Source: Limisphaerales bacterium
Lineage (GTDB): Bacteria; Verrucomicrobiota; Verrucomicrobiia; Limisphaerales; AAA164-E04
DNA: 64,000 bases
Assembly: GCA_024761205.1 (NCBI GenBank)
Contig: JAMASS010000013.1
Coordinates: 1 to 64,000 of the forward strand
Direction: 5' to 3'
Every line of letters begins with the position of its first letter. Position 1 is the first letter of the stretch. Positions 24,080 to 31,626 of this stretch are shown here, one piece after another. The notes beneath the pieces were generated by a model. The model did not search any database. It saw only the letters and a program-made list of their open reading frames with translations, and was not told the DNA's origin. The position numbers and the translations under genes were made by a program.

Positions 24080-24991
24080 ATGGCAGAAAAACGAAAGAAG
24101 CTTCTTTTCGTCGGAGCAACAGCGGTGTTGGCCGTTGGTTTCTGGGGGTTGATGAAATTTGGCTCATATTGGAAATTACAGAGAGCCATCGCGCGCGTTA
24201 AGCAAACTGAGGAAAACTGGCGACAAACCTCCCTCATCAGCTTGACTAATCTTCAGGAAGTCGCCGCTTCCATCGACACCATGATGGCGCGAGGCACCAA
24301 CGTCCATCTGCTCAACCGACGGCAGACGGCTGCTTTGAAGCGGCAGATTCAAAATTGTCTGTTGACTTACAGCCGGGGCGACTTCGACCAATTCGTGAAG
24401 TTCCGCATGCCTTGCGGCAAAGGCGTCAACACTATATTCAACAAAGAGGAACTGGCAGAATACAAGCGAAGGCTTCCGACGCCTGAACGGGTTGCTCAAG
24501 TCCTTGCGGAAAACCCTTCAGGGGTTCGCGAGGAATATGGTGATGAAGTTGCTGATGAACTACGACATTATTCCCTCTCTACGCCCATGGATATCTGGAA
24601 ATACATGTGGATGACCGGAAAATCAAGGCGCTTCAAAGAATCTGGAACCAAAATTTATTGCATGGATTGTTGGACTGGCTTTTCGCCGGATCAAAGCTGG
24701 ATTACTGTCAGCGAATTACCGCTCTCGGCGTGGGTGTTGGCCGTTAGTGCCGATTACGCGGCGGTTAACAGATTTAAGTCCGACACGAAGCTGGCGCCAC
24801 CGAAAGGAAACAATGACTCGACGCCCAAAATGTACGCGGTGACAAGATTGCACGTAAAAATTCCTTCTGATGATCCTGATGTTCCGCCCCATCCCTACTA
24901 TGTATTATTTGCTTTAACAACCAGGCCCGAGTGCTGGATTCCTTTATCCTTTGTAGTATCTTATGATAAAATGCCTCAGTACATATTTTGA
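24080..24991 (+). CDS. Membrane-anchored C-x-D-C-W protein, copy 3
   Basis: The 303-residue product starts at ATG with MAEKRKKLLFVGA and one transmembrane helix (about 9-27). Family landmarks are 'QNCLLTYSRGDFDQFVKFRM' with PCGKG, 'MDIWKYMWM', 'YCMDCWTGFSPDQSW', 'SELPLSAWVLAV', 'DSTPKMYAV' and 'FALTTRPECWIP'. The middle 87 bases are identical to DNA of copy 2 apart from eight bases, which suggests recent recombination between copies. It starts 35 bases after a strong terminator, so it has either its own promoter or receives only read-through. The MauE-like gene begins five bases after its stop, so it probably heads the downstream operon. Function unknown; a role in folding or displaying the peptides is inferred. 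Confidence 0.76.
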   Translation: MAEKRKKLLFVGATAVLAVGFWGLMKFGSYWKLQRAIARVKQTEENWRQTSLISLTNLQEVAASIDTMMARGTNVHLLNRRQTAALKRQIQNCLLTYSRGDFDQFVKFRMPCGKGVNTIFNKEELAEYKRRLPTPERVAQVLAENPSGVREEYGDEVADELRHYSLSTPMDIWKYMWMTGKSRRFKESGTKIYCMDCWTGFSPDQSWITVSELPLSAWVLAVSADYAAVNRFKSDTKLAPPKGNNDSTPKMYAVTRLHVKIPSDDPDVPPHPYYVLFALTTRPECWIPLSFVVSYDKMPQYIF

Positions 24992-24995
24992 CATC

Positions 24996-25457
24996 ATGCG
25001 ACGGTTGGGGCAATACAAGCCGCGGTTTTTCTCCACGTTCAAGTGGTTTATTGTCATCGGGTTGACGGGGACGGCGGTGATGAAGCTGGCCACGGCGCCG
25101 TTTGACGCCGAGTTCAATGCGCCTGACGCCGCTTTGCCCTGGTTCACTCAGAAGCAATTGCTGTTGAACGCGGCTTTGGCGGAGTTGGCGGTGGCCGCGT
25201 TGTTTCTGGCGCCTCAGTCGGCGAATTCTTGGCGTTACGGCGCTTTGTTCGTGCTTTCGACCTTGTTCCTCTGTTACCGGACCGCGCTAGCGCTGGTGGG
25301 CGCGTCCTGTTCGTGCGCGGGGAAGCTTTCGACGAATCCCTGGGTGGCCGGAGGGTTGTGGGCGTTTCTGATCGTCGCCCTGGCCGGCGGCTTGATCGGG
25401 TTGTTTCTTGACGAGGACGAGGAAGGCGCGAGGCCCGGCGCCGCTCAGGCTTCATGA
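24996..25457 (+). CDS. MauE/DoxX-like redox-associated membrane protein
   Basis: The 153-residue product has four hydrophobic segments, as in the DoxX/MauE family: 'FSTFKWFIVIGLTGTAVMKL', 'QLLLNAALAELAVAALFLA', 'GALFVLSTLFLCYRTALALV' and 'GGLWAFLIVALAGGLIGLFL'. It carries the loop 'GASCSCAGKLSTNPW', whose C-x-C pair resembles the cysteines of MauE-like members. MauE is needed for disulfide formation in methylamine dehydrogenase; relatives pass electrons across the membrane. A role in oxidising the cysteine-rich peptides upstream is an attractive inference. ATG 24996 lies five bases after the previous stop, and the stop overlaps the next ATG (ATGA), so it is tightly linked in the operon. The short acidic tail DEDEEG is cytoplasmic or periplasmic; unclear. 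Confidence 0.75.
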   Translation: MRRLGQYKPRFFSTFKWFIVIGLTGTAVMKLATAPFDAEFNAPDAALPWFTQKQLLLNAALAELAVAALFLAPQSANSWRYGALFVLSTLFLCYRTALALVGASCSCAGKLSTNPWVAGGLWAFLIVALAGGLIGLFLDEDEEGARPGAAQAS

Positions 25458-26488
25458 AGTCCGCCGCAAAGCGGAATCTTTTTCTCTTTGGCGTTCCTGG
25501 CAAGGTGGGCGGCGCGGCCACGAAGATCAGCGCTTTGCTGCGGTTGTTGCGGGAGGATTACCGCATCACCGTGGTGTTGCCCAAGGTCCAATGGATGAAG
25601 GACCGCTACATTCGCCGCTTGGCCGGGGAGTTGGGTTTCGCCTGCATTTTGAGGAAAAGCCTTCCGGCCCGGACGGAAGGCGATGCGCTGGCGATTTGCG
25701 AGTTGGACTTTTTCACGTCCGGGACGGCCGAGCGGGTGAAGCGGGCGGGGCTGCGGTTGTTTTGGTCCAACGAAATGATGTGGGCATTCAAGGGAGAGCG
25801 CGAGGCCGTCAGGAAAGGATGGATCGACAAGGTGTTGTTTGCGTCCGAGTTTCAAGCCCGAGAATTTGCGGAGCTTTACGCGGGCGTGCCGCAAGCGGTG
25901 ACAGGGAATTATATTTCGCCGGACGAATTTCGGTTTAAGGAGCGGCGGAATGCGGCGTTCACGATCGGCCGTTTGTCACGACCTGATCCGGTGAAGTTTC
26001 CGGCGGATTTTCCGGTCTTTTACGAAGAGCTTGGCATTGGGGACGCGCGGTTCCGCGTCATGGCGTGGGACGCCCAATTGCGAAAAATCTACTCGTGGCA
26101 TCGGTTTGACGCCCGTTGGGATCTCTTGGCGATGGAGAAGGAAGGGACGGAGAAGTTTCTGCATTCGCTGGATCTCTTCGTGTATCCGCTGGGGCATCGG
26201 TTTCTGGAGTCTTGGGGGCGTTCAACCGTCGAAGCGATGTTGACGGGGGCCATTCCCGTCGTGCCGCGCGGGCATCAGTTTCACAAGTTGCTGGTTTCGG
26301 GAGAAAGCGGATTCCTTTGCGGAGCATTCTCGGAATACTTTGATTGTGTGCGGGAACTTCACGCTAATTATCCGTTGCGGCGGCGGATGGCGGAACGGTG
26401 CCGTCGCCATGCGGTGGAGGCTTTGTGCCGAGCGGAGAGCCATCGGGAGGTCTGGCTTTCGGCGTTGGATTTTGAAGGCGGCGCATGA
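25454..26488 (+). CDS. Glycosyltransferase family 4-like protein
   Basis: The 344-residue product shows a GT-B fold pattern. The N-terminal 'LFLFGVPGKVGGAATKIS' is the usual G-G-x-x-x-x glycine loop. A middle segment 'VLFASEFQAREFAELYAGVP' resembles the S-x-x-x-x-x-x-x-x-x-x-G-V-P linker. The C-terminal donor site is 'GHRFLESWGRSTVEAMLTGA' followed by IPVV, with the E-x-x-x-x-E spacing of family 4 enzymes. It would transfer a sugar to an acceptor in the cytoplasm or at the inner membrane. Start overlaps the MauE-like gene by four bases and its own stop overlaps the next gene, so the three are translationally coupled. This suggests that a product of this operon, perhaps the prepilin-like protein, is glycosylated. 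Confidence 0.8.
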   Translation: MKSAAKRNLFLFGVPGKVGGAATKISALLRLLREDYRITVVLPKVQWMKDRYIRRLAGELGFACILRKSLPARTEGDALAICELDFFTSGTAERVKRAGLRLFWSNEMMWAFKGEREAVRKGWIDKVLFASEFQAREFAELYAGVPQAVTGNYISPDEFRFKERRNAAFTIGRLSRPDPVKFPADFPVFYEELGIGDARFRVMAWDAQLRKIYSWHRFDARWDLLAMEKEGTEKFLHSLDLFVYPLGHRFLESWGRSTVEAMLTGAIPVVPRGHQFHKLLVSGESGFLCGAFSEYFDCVRELHANYPLRRRMAERCRRHAVEALCRAESHREVWLSALDFEGGA

Positions 26489-27207
26489 ATTACTGTTATT
26501 GGAGCATCGGCGTGGGGCGCCGGCGGGCGTCGCTGCAAGCGTGCGTGAATTCCGCCCGGCAAGCCGGCGTTTTTCGCGAGTTTCATGTTTTCAGCGATCA
26601 CCCTCTGAAGGACTGCAACACTTATGACGCGATGACCGCGGAAGCCGTGGAAGGGATCGAGAGTTTGTTGTATATGAAGGCCGGTTTGTCCAAGCTCTCT
26701 TTCGATTGTTTTATCTGGATCGATCCGGCGAGCCGGTTTTGCCGCAATCCCAACGGCCCCTTGGCGGCGTTGAATTCCGCGCCGATTCACGTGCCGCTGG
26801 AGTTTCCGGTGGATGAGAAGCCTTCCGGATTTTCCCTGGACGGATTGGCAGCTGAAGCCTACGGCAGACTCTTTACCGAGAACGGCGTTTACAACCGGGT
26901 TTATTATGCTCGCGCCGCGTTCTGGATCGTAAAGCGGGCGGCGATCGATGCGGTGTTTGATTGGGCCAAACGGTTCATGGCCGCGGCCGAGGAAGCGGGG
27001 CATCGCCTTGATGAACGATTCGCGATCAGTTACGTCACGCAGTTGTTAGGCGCGGATCCGGAGCGGCATACCTGGCGGCAGCGGCCGGATCTTTGGAGTC
27101 CCGATAGCGGGCCGGACGCCGCCGAGAAGGGATCCGCCATCTTTTTGGAGAAGCCGACGGAGGTGCCGGCTTTTCCTCCGCAACGAGCGGCCATTTCGTG
27201 CTTGTGA
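26485..27207 (+). CDS. Unknown protein, possibly a nucleotide-sugar transferase
   Basis: The 240-residue product starts at an ATG overlapping the previous stop. Its opening 'YWSIGVGRRRASLQACVNSA' and 'FREFHVFSDHPL' look like a GT-A type N-terminus, where a beta-strand is followed by a helix and then a strand with an acidic pair. 'FIWIDPASRFCRNP' would correspond to a D-x-D-like segment, although only one Asp is clear. Later 'YARAAFWIVKRAAIDAVFDW' and 'DERFAISYVTQLLG' resemble hydrolase/transferase C-terminal parts of such proteins. I cannot name the family. It follows a glycosyltransferase and precedes a prepilin-like gene, so a second sugar transferase is a reasonable guess only. Confidence 0.6.
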   Translation: MNYCYWSIGVGRRRASLQACVNSARQAGVFREFHVFSDHPLKDCNTYDAMTAEAVEGIESLLYMKAGLSKLSFDCFIWIDPASRFCRNPNGPLAALNSAPIHVPLEFPVDEKPSGFSLDGLAAEAYGRLFTENGVYNRVYYARAAFWIVKRAAIDAVFDWAKRFMAAAEEAGHRLDERFAISYVTQLLGADPERHTWRQRPDLWSPDSGPDAAEKGSAIFLEKPTEVPAFPPQRAAISCL

Positions 27208-27243
27208 ATGGGAATCGTCAATGGCGGGTTGAAAGGAAGCTTT

Positions 27244-28017
27244 ATGAAAAAACCGAGAGAAGCTTTTACGTTGATTGAGTTGTTGGTGGTGATCGCCATC
27301 ATCGGCATTCTGGCGGGGTTGTTGCTTCCTGCGCTTTCATCTGCCAAGCAAAAGGCCAAGCGCATCGTTTGCGTCGGCAATTTGAAACAACTCATCTCTG
27401 GCGCGCTGATGTACGCGGACGACGATCGTTATCAAAGCCTCACGCCCAAAGTGGACATCGATGATAATGACTTGAACTGGTTGCGCCGGGGCTATGTGGA
27501 GGATCTTCGGATCTTTGTCTGTCCCGCCACGCGGAATATGGTTCGGGGGGACATCGTCGGCGTCTCTCCTCATTCCGGGCAGAAGGGTCTGGTCGATCTC
27601 ATCAATCTGGCCGGCGGCACGGGGCGGGTGAACGGCATGAGCTACGGTCTCTTCGGTTTCGTGGGCTATAACGTGCCGGTCTGGTCGCAGATTCCCGTGC
27701 CCGGCGGCTGGCGGACGATCAACGGCATCCGCAAGAATCTCAACAATGTGCAGACTTACGTGAAGCATCACAACGCCTTCGGACTGAAAGGAACTGTTCC
27801 GGGACCGAGCCGGATGTGGCTCTTGACCGATAATCAGGCCTTGGGCTTCTTCGATCATTACCCGGACTCTGAAGACAATCATGGAGAAAAAGGCGCCAAC
27901 ATCAGTTTTTGCGACGGGCACATCGAGTGGGTTTCCCGAAACGAGTTCATTTATAGCAATGAACTTTCCGAGGATGAAGGACGGACGGGCATCCCCGTGC
28001 CTTCGCACAGCCCTTGA
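27244..28017 (+). CDS. Prepilin-like (DUF1559-type) secreted/pseudopilin protein
   Basis: Starting at ATG 27244 (ribosome binding site GAAAGGAAGC) the product is 257 residues. The N-terminal prepilin motif is [20 protein letters not shown] (about residues 6-25), cut after the residue before Phe by a prepilin peptidase. It continues '[20 protein letters not shown]', the standard shape of the large pilin-like families of Planctomycetes and Verrucomicrobia. The end carries the H-x9-D-G signature in '[18 protein letters not shown]'. Such proteins are inserted in type II/IV pilus-like machines or float as exported cell-surface proteins. Position after two sugar transferases and a MauE-like gene suggests a modified surface product. 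A start 36 bases upstream in the same frame is less likely. Confidence 0.88.
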   Translation: MKKPREAFTLIELLVVIAIIGILAGLLLPALSSAKQKAKRIVCVGNLKQLISGALMYADDDRYQSLTPKVDIDDNDLNWLRRGYVEDLRIFVCPATRNMVRGDIVGVSPHSGQKGLVDLINLAGGTGRVNGMSYGLFGFVGYNVPVWSQIPVPGGWRTINGIRKNLNNVQTYVKHHNAFGLKGTVPGPSRMWLLTDNQALGFFDHYPDSEDNHGEKGANISFCDGHIEWVSRNEFIYSNELSEDEGRTGIPVPSHSP

Positions 28018-28040
28018 TCTTCAAACGCTTCCGGCCGTTG

Positions 28041-28082
28041 GCGCCCCGAATGCGCTCGAGTTCTTTTGGGGCGCGTGTTTTC
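28041..28082 (+). terminator. Probable terminator after the prepilin-like gene
   Basis: The arms GCGCCCC and GGGGCGC enclose a 20-base AT-containing loop and are followed by GTGTTTTCTT. It lies 25 bases after the stop of the operon's last gene. Confidence 0.65.
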
Positions 28083-28195
28083 TTCGGCGGAAACAAGCGC
28101 CCGCATTTTTCAGCGGTTCCACAAATGATTCACTACGGTGTTTGAATTCCGCTGAGCCGCCTCTATAGTCTGCTTCGATTTCCGATCGAAGGAAC

Positions 28196-30133
28196 ATGGG
28201 AAGACAGCCGATCCAAAGAGAAGCATGGACTCGGGAAGCCGCGAGAGATCTCTATCACATCAAGCGATGGGGCGGCGGTTACTTTGACATCAACGAATCC
28301 GGCCACGTTTTCGCATCTCCGAATCCGGAGCAAGGATCCACGGTCGATCTCATCAACATTGTTGCGGAAGCCAAGCGCCGAAATCTGCGCTTCCCCCTCC
28401 TGATTCGATTTCAAGATATCCTTCGCCATCGGGTCAAGGCCATCAATGAGGCCTTTGAAAACGCCATCGAAGAATGCGAATACAAGGGACGCTACCGAGG
28501 CGTTTTCCCCATCAAGGTCAACCAACTCCGAGAAGTGGTCGAAGAAGTCATCAAGGCGGGAAAGCCCTATGGTTTTGGTCTGGAAGTGGGCAGCAAGCCG
28601 GAGTTGTTCGCAGCTCTAGCCCTGCAAACCTCGCCCAACAGTCTCCTGATTTGCAATGGCTATAAAGACCCCAGCTTTATCCGCATGGCTCTTATGGGAA
28701 TCAAACTCGGGAAAAAGGTCATCGTGGTCATCGAGAAACTTGAGGAATTGGAACAAATCATCAAGGTCTCGAAAGAAACCGATGTTCAGCCCATGATCGG
28801 CATTCGCGCGCGTTTGCTGAGTAAGGGAGCTGGAAAATGGGCGGACAGCAGCGGTGAAACCGCCAAGTTTGGCCTCAGCACCGCAGAGCTCGTTACCGCT
28901 GCAGACCAACTCACCGCTGAGAATCTCCAAGACTGCTTTCAATTGCTTCACTTTCACATCGGATCCCAAATACCGGATATCCAATCCATCAAACGCGCTA
29001 CCCAGGAAGCCACTCGACTCTATGCCCAACTGCACAAGATGGGCTTTAACATCAGGAACATCGATGTCGGTGGCGGCCTAGGCGTGGACTACGACGGCAG
29101 TCGAACGGCCTGCGAGAGCTCGACCAACTACACGTTGCAGGAATACGCCAACGACATCGTTTATCACATCGGTGATGTCTGCAACGCCGAGGGAGTGCCC
29201 CATCCCGAAATCACGAGCGAGAGCGGCCGCGCCATTGTGGCTCATCACAGTGCGCTCATCGTCGAGGTCTTTGGAATGATCGAGAAAGGAGCGCCGAATT
29301 GCCAATTCGACTACAACGCCGACGAGCACGCCGTGATCAAAGAACTACTTGATATCAAAGAAAATTTACAATCGCTCAACCCGCTTGAAGCCTTTCATGA
29401 TGCGATGGAGCGGAAAGACGACGCGCAGCACATGTTTAACCTAGGCATTCTCAGCCTCCGAGACAAAGCGAAGATAGAGAATCTGGCTTGGGAAATTTGC
29501 CGATCCGTAAAGTCAAGTTTTGCCTATCAAGCGTTTGTTCCTGAAGAAATCCGCAGTTTCGAAGAACAAATCGGTGATCAATACCTTTGCAACTTCTCCG
29601 TTTTCCAATCCCTATTGGACCACTGGGCTTGCAACCAGTTGTTCCCCGTGATGCCTATTAGCCGCTTGCTGGAGGAACCTACGAAAGAAACCACCCTGGC
29701 CGACATCACTTGCGATTCAGACGGACAAATCAATCGGTTTATCGACCTCGACGGCGGCAAAGACACCTTGAGGCTCCACGAACTCAATGGAAAAGCCTCA
29801 AATCATCATGATTACTATCTCGGGTTTTTCCTCATAGGTGCTTATCAAGACATCATGGGCGACCTCCACAATCTGTTTGGCAAAGTGAACGAAGTTCATA
29901 TCTTTCTCGATTCTGATGAACCTTGTGGCTACTACATCGAAGAGATCATCCCTGGGAATACCATTCAGGGTTCTCTTCGAGCCGTTCAGTACGACGAGAA
30001 GGAGCTCAGTCGCCAAATGAAGGCTCAGGTGGAATCAGCAATCGAAGAAGATCGACTCAAATCCTCCGAAGCCATGCAACTGCTCCAAGACTACAACGCC
30101 AGCCTAAATGATTACACCTACCTAAGGTTTTGA
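28196..30133 (+). CDS. speA: Biosynthetic arginine decarboxylase
   Basis: The 645-residue product has the length and motifs of SpeA. 'HIKRWGGGYFDINESGHVFA' opens the protein. 'FPIKVNQLREVVEEV' carries the lysine that binds pyridoxal phosphate (about residue 104). 'FGLEVGSKPEL', 'GIRARL' and 'FHIGSQI' follow, and then 'IDVGGGLGVDYDGSRT', the phosphate-binding glycine loop. It decarboxylates arginine to agmatine, the first step of putrescine/spermidine synthesis through agmatine. The ribosome binding site GAAGGAAC lies directly before the ATG. It is followed by a membrane protein gene after 12 bases, so both may be cotranscribed. No agmatinase is in the window. Confidence 0.93.
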   Translation: MGRQPIQREAWTREAARDLYHIKRWGGGYFDINESGHVFASPNPEQGSTVDLINIVAEAKRRNLRFPLLIRFQDILRHRVKAINEAFENAIEECEYKGRYRGVFPIKVNQLREVVEEVIKAGKPYGFGLEVGSKPELFAALALQTSPNSLLICNGYKDPSFIRMALMGIKLGKKVIVVIEKLEELEQIIKVSKETDVQPMIGIRARLLSKGAGKWADSSGETAKFGLSTAELVTAADQLTAENLQDCFQLLHFHIGSQIPDIQSIKRATQEATRLYAQLHKMGFNIRNIDVGGGLGVDYDGSRTACESSTNYTLQEYANDIVYHIGDVCNAEGVPHPEITSESGRAIVAHHSALIVEVFGMIEKGAPNCQFDYNADEHAVIKELLDIKENLQSLNPLEAFHDAMERKDDAQHMFNLGILSLRDKAKIENLAWEICRSVKSSFAYQAFVPEEIRSFEEQIGDQYLCNFSVFQSLLDHWACNQLFPVMPISRLLEEPTKETTLADITCDSDGQINRFIDLDGGKDTLRLHELNGKASNHHDYYLGFFLIGAYQDIMGDLHNLFGKVNEVHIFLDSDEPCGYYIEEIIPGNTIQGSLRAVQYDEKELSRQMKAQVESAIEEDRLKSSEAMQLLQDYNASLNDYTYLRF

Positions 30134-30145
30134 GAGCCACAGACG

Positions 30146-30865
30146 ATGTCTCTAAGTAATCCAACGCCAGAACTTCTCAGATCACTCGGCAAGATGCTCC
30201 AAGGGCTCTCCGCCTTATTCTGGGGTTTGCCGCTAACTTTGATCTGCAGTGTCCAGAGCCAGACCCTGGGAGGCGCTCGAGAATTCGCCGTGGTCATTCC
30301 CAGCCTCGCCAATGGTCTGCTCTTTTTTGGCCTAACACAACTGTCCCATTTCCAACCACAAGAGCGGATTTGGCGAGAAGCCCTTGATCGAGCCAAGGTC
30401 CTCGCCATCATCAATACGGGATTGGCGCCCTTCCTCTACTTCTGGTCTCGCCTGCCCGGCATCCCTCTCTACGCCCTTGCGGTTGATCTCCTTTATCTCT
30501 CTTCGCTTTTGTTTCTTTACAACTACAACCTAGTGATTTCGCGGCTCACATCTATGCTCCCCGATGAAAGTCTGAGGAATGATGCCAAGGTTTTTACCCG
30601 GCTCAATCGAGCCATTCTCGGAATCGTGGCTCTGCTGAGCCTCGGCTATTTGGCGATGATCAGAATCGGGATGGTACCCGCATTCCTTCACCGGCCCATT
30701 GAAATCCTGGAAACCGTCCGCTCGTGGTTGGCAATATCCCTACTGTTGATGCCCGTCGCCATGACCATGACCCTCACCTGGAAAGTGAAAGAGTTGGTGG
30801 TCGGTGGCGTCTTTAACAGCGAATTTTGGAATCCAGAGAAACGCTCACCCGATCCCGCATCCTAA
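30146..30865 (+). CDS. Unknown multi-pass membrane protein
   Basis: The 239-residue product has about six hydrophobic segments: about 20-40, 50-68, 85-105, 108-130, 150-175 and 195-215. The segments 'GLPLTLICSVQSQTLGGARE' and 'PLYALAVDLLYLSSLLFLYN' are typical of inner-membrane helices. I do not recognise a family. It starts 12 bases after speA and its end overlaps the convergent nucleotidyltransferase gene by four bases. Cotranscription with speA is likely; whether it transports a polyamine or only happens to sit there is not shown. Confidence 0.7.
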   Translation: MSLSNPTPELLRSLGKMLQGLSALFWGLPLTLICSVQSQTLGGAREFAVVIPSLANGLLFFGLTQLSHFQPQERIWREALDRAKVLAIINTGLAPFLYFWSRLPGIPLYALAVDLLYLSSLLFLYNYNLVISRLTSMLPDESLRNDAKVFTRLNRAILGIVALLSLGYLAMIRIGMVPAFLHRPIEILETVRSWLAISLLLMPVAMTMTLTWKVKELVVGGVFNSEFWNPEKRSPDPAS

Positions 30866-31605
30866 CGACCTTTGAAGATTCGGTTCGCCTCTTCGAGCGT
30901 TTCTTTGGAGCCGATGTCGTACCAAATCCCCGGAACGGACCAAGTAAAAACCGGCAGACGAGGATAAAGCCACTGGACCAATCGTCCGGGTTTGTCGGGG
31001 TCATTGTCGCCGTCCAGAAAAGCGTTGATCTTGGGCAACACACTCTTGGGATAATAGTAGAGAGCGATTCCAATCAGAGTCGTCTCGGGCGACTCGGGTT
31101 TCTCTTCAAACGAGGTGACCTGGCCCTCCATATCGGTATGAACCGCACTATAATTCTTAGCCGCCTCGAGGCGCCCCACATCGTAGACTCCCAAGACCGC
31201 CGCATTAACCTCCCGGCAATAATCTCCGAATAACTCCAATGACTGGCTGAAAAGGTTATCCCCAGCAACGACAATCAAATCGTCATCCAAAGCGTGCTCG
31301 CGCATGACCAGCCCGAGATCACCAATGGCTCCCAAGCGGGTTTCTGCCGAGGTCGAACCATCATTCACTACAGTGATGCGTTGCCTCAACGCCTCATCTT
31401 TCCCGTTAGCCCATTGAGCAAACTGAGGCGCAAACTTCTGATTCGACACGATATAAATCTGATCGATCGAATCTATCATCACTAAATTCTCCAAAACTCG
31501 ATCGATGATTGGTCGGCCAGCGACCTCGAGTAAGGGTTTGGGTTGGGTCAGGGTCAGAGGATGTAACCGGCTTGAGTATCCGGCCGCCAAAATCACTAGT
31601 TTCAT
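30862..31605 (-). CDS. Sugar-phosphate nucleotidyltransferase
   Basis: The 247-residue product carries the NTP_transferase motif at its start, 'LAAGYSSRLHPLTLTQPKPL' (L-x-x-G-x-(G/S)-(S/T)-R-x-x-P-x-T-x-x-x-P-K). Further on 'VVAGDNLFSQ' supplies the metal-binding aspartate, and 'FEEKPESPETTLIGIALYYY' and 'VPGIWYDIGSKETLEEANR' match the glucose-1-phosphate thymidylyl/uridylyltransferase group. It would activate a sugar phosphate with an NTP for cell-envelope polysaccharide synthesis; the precise sugar and nucleotide cannot be told. It is shorter than full-length RmlA (about 290). It lies in a divergent/convergent pair with the membrane protein gene on one side and ptsI upstream, 21 bases away. 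Confidence 0.85.
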   Translation of the reverse strand: MKLVILAAGYSSRLHPLTLTQPKPLLEVAGRPIIDRVLENLVMIDSIDQIYIVSNQKFAPQFAQWANGKDEALRQRITVVNDGSTSAETRLGAIGDLGLVMREHALDDDLIVVAGDNLFSQSLELFGDYCREVNAAVLGVYDVGRLEAAKNYSAVHTDMEGQVTSFEEKPESPETTLIGIALYYYPKSVLPKINAFLDGDNDPDKPGRLVQWLYPRLPVFTWSVPGIWYDIGSKETLEEANRIFKGR

Positions 31606-31626
31606 CTCTGGAAATACGGAACGACA

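Noticed and set aside
20610..24991. A lanthipeptide or other RiPP cluster
   Set aside because: No LanM/LanB, radical SAM, YcaO or peptidase-transporter gene is present. The leaders are ordinary signal peptides and the cysteine pairs suit disulfides.
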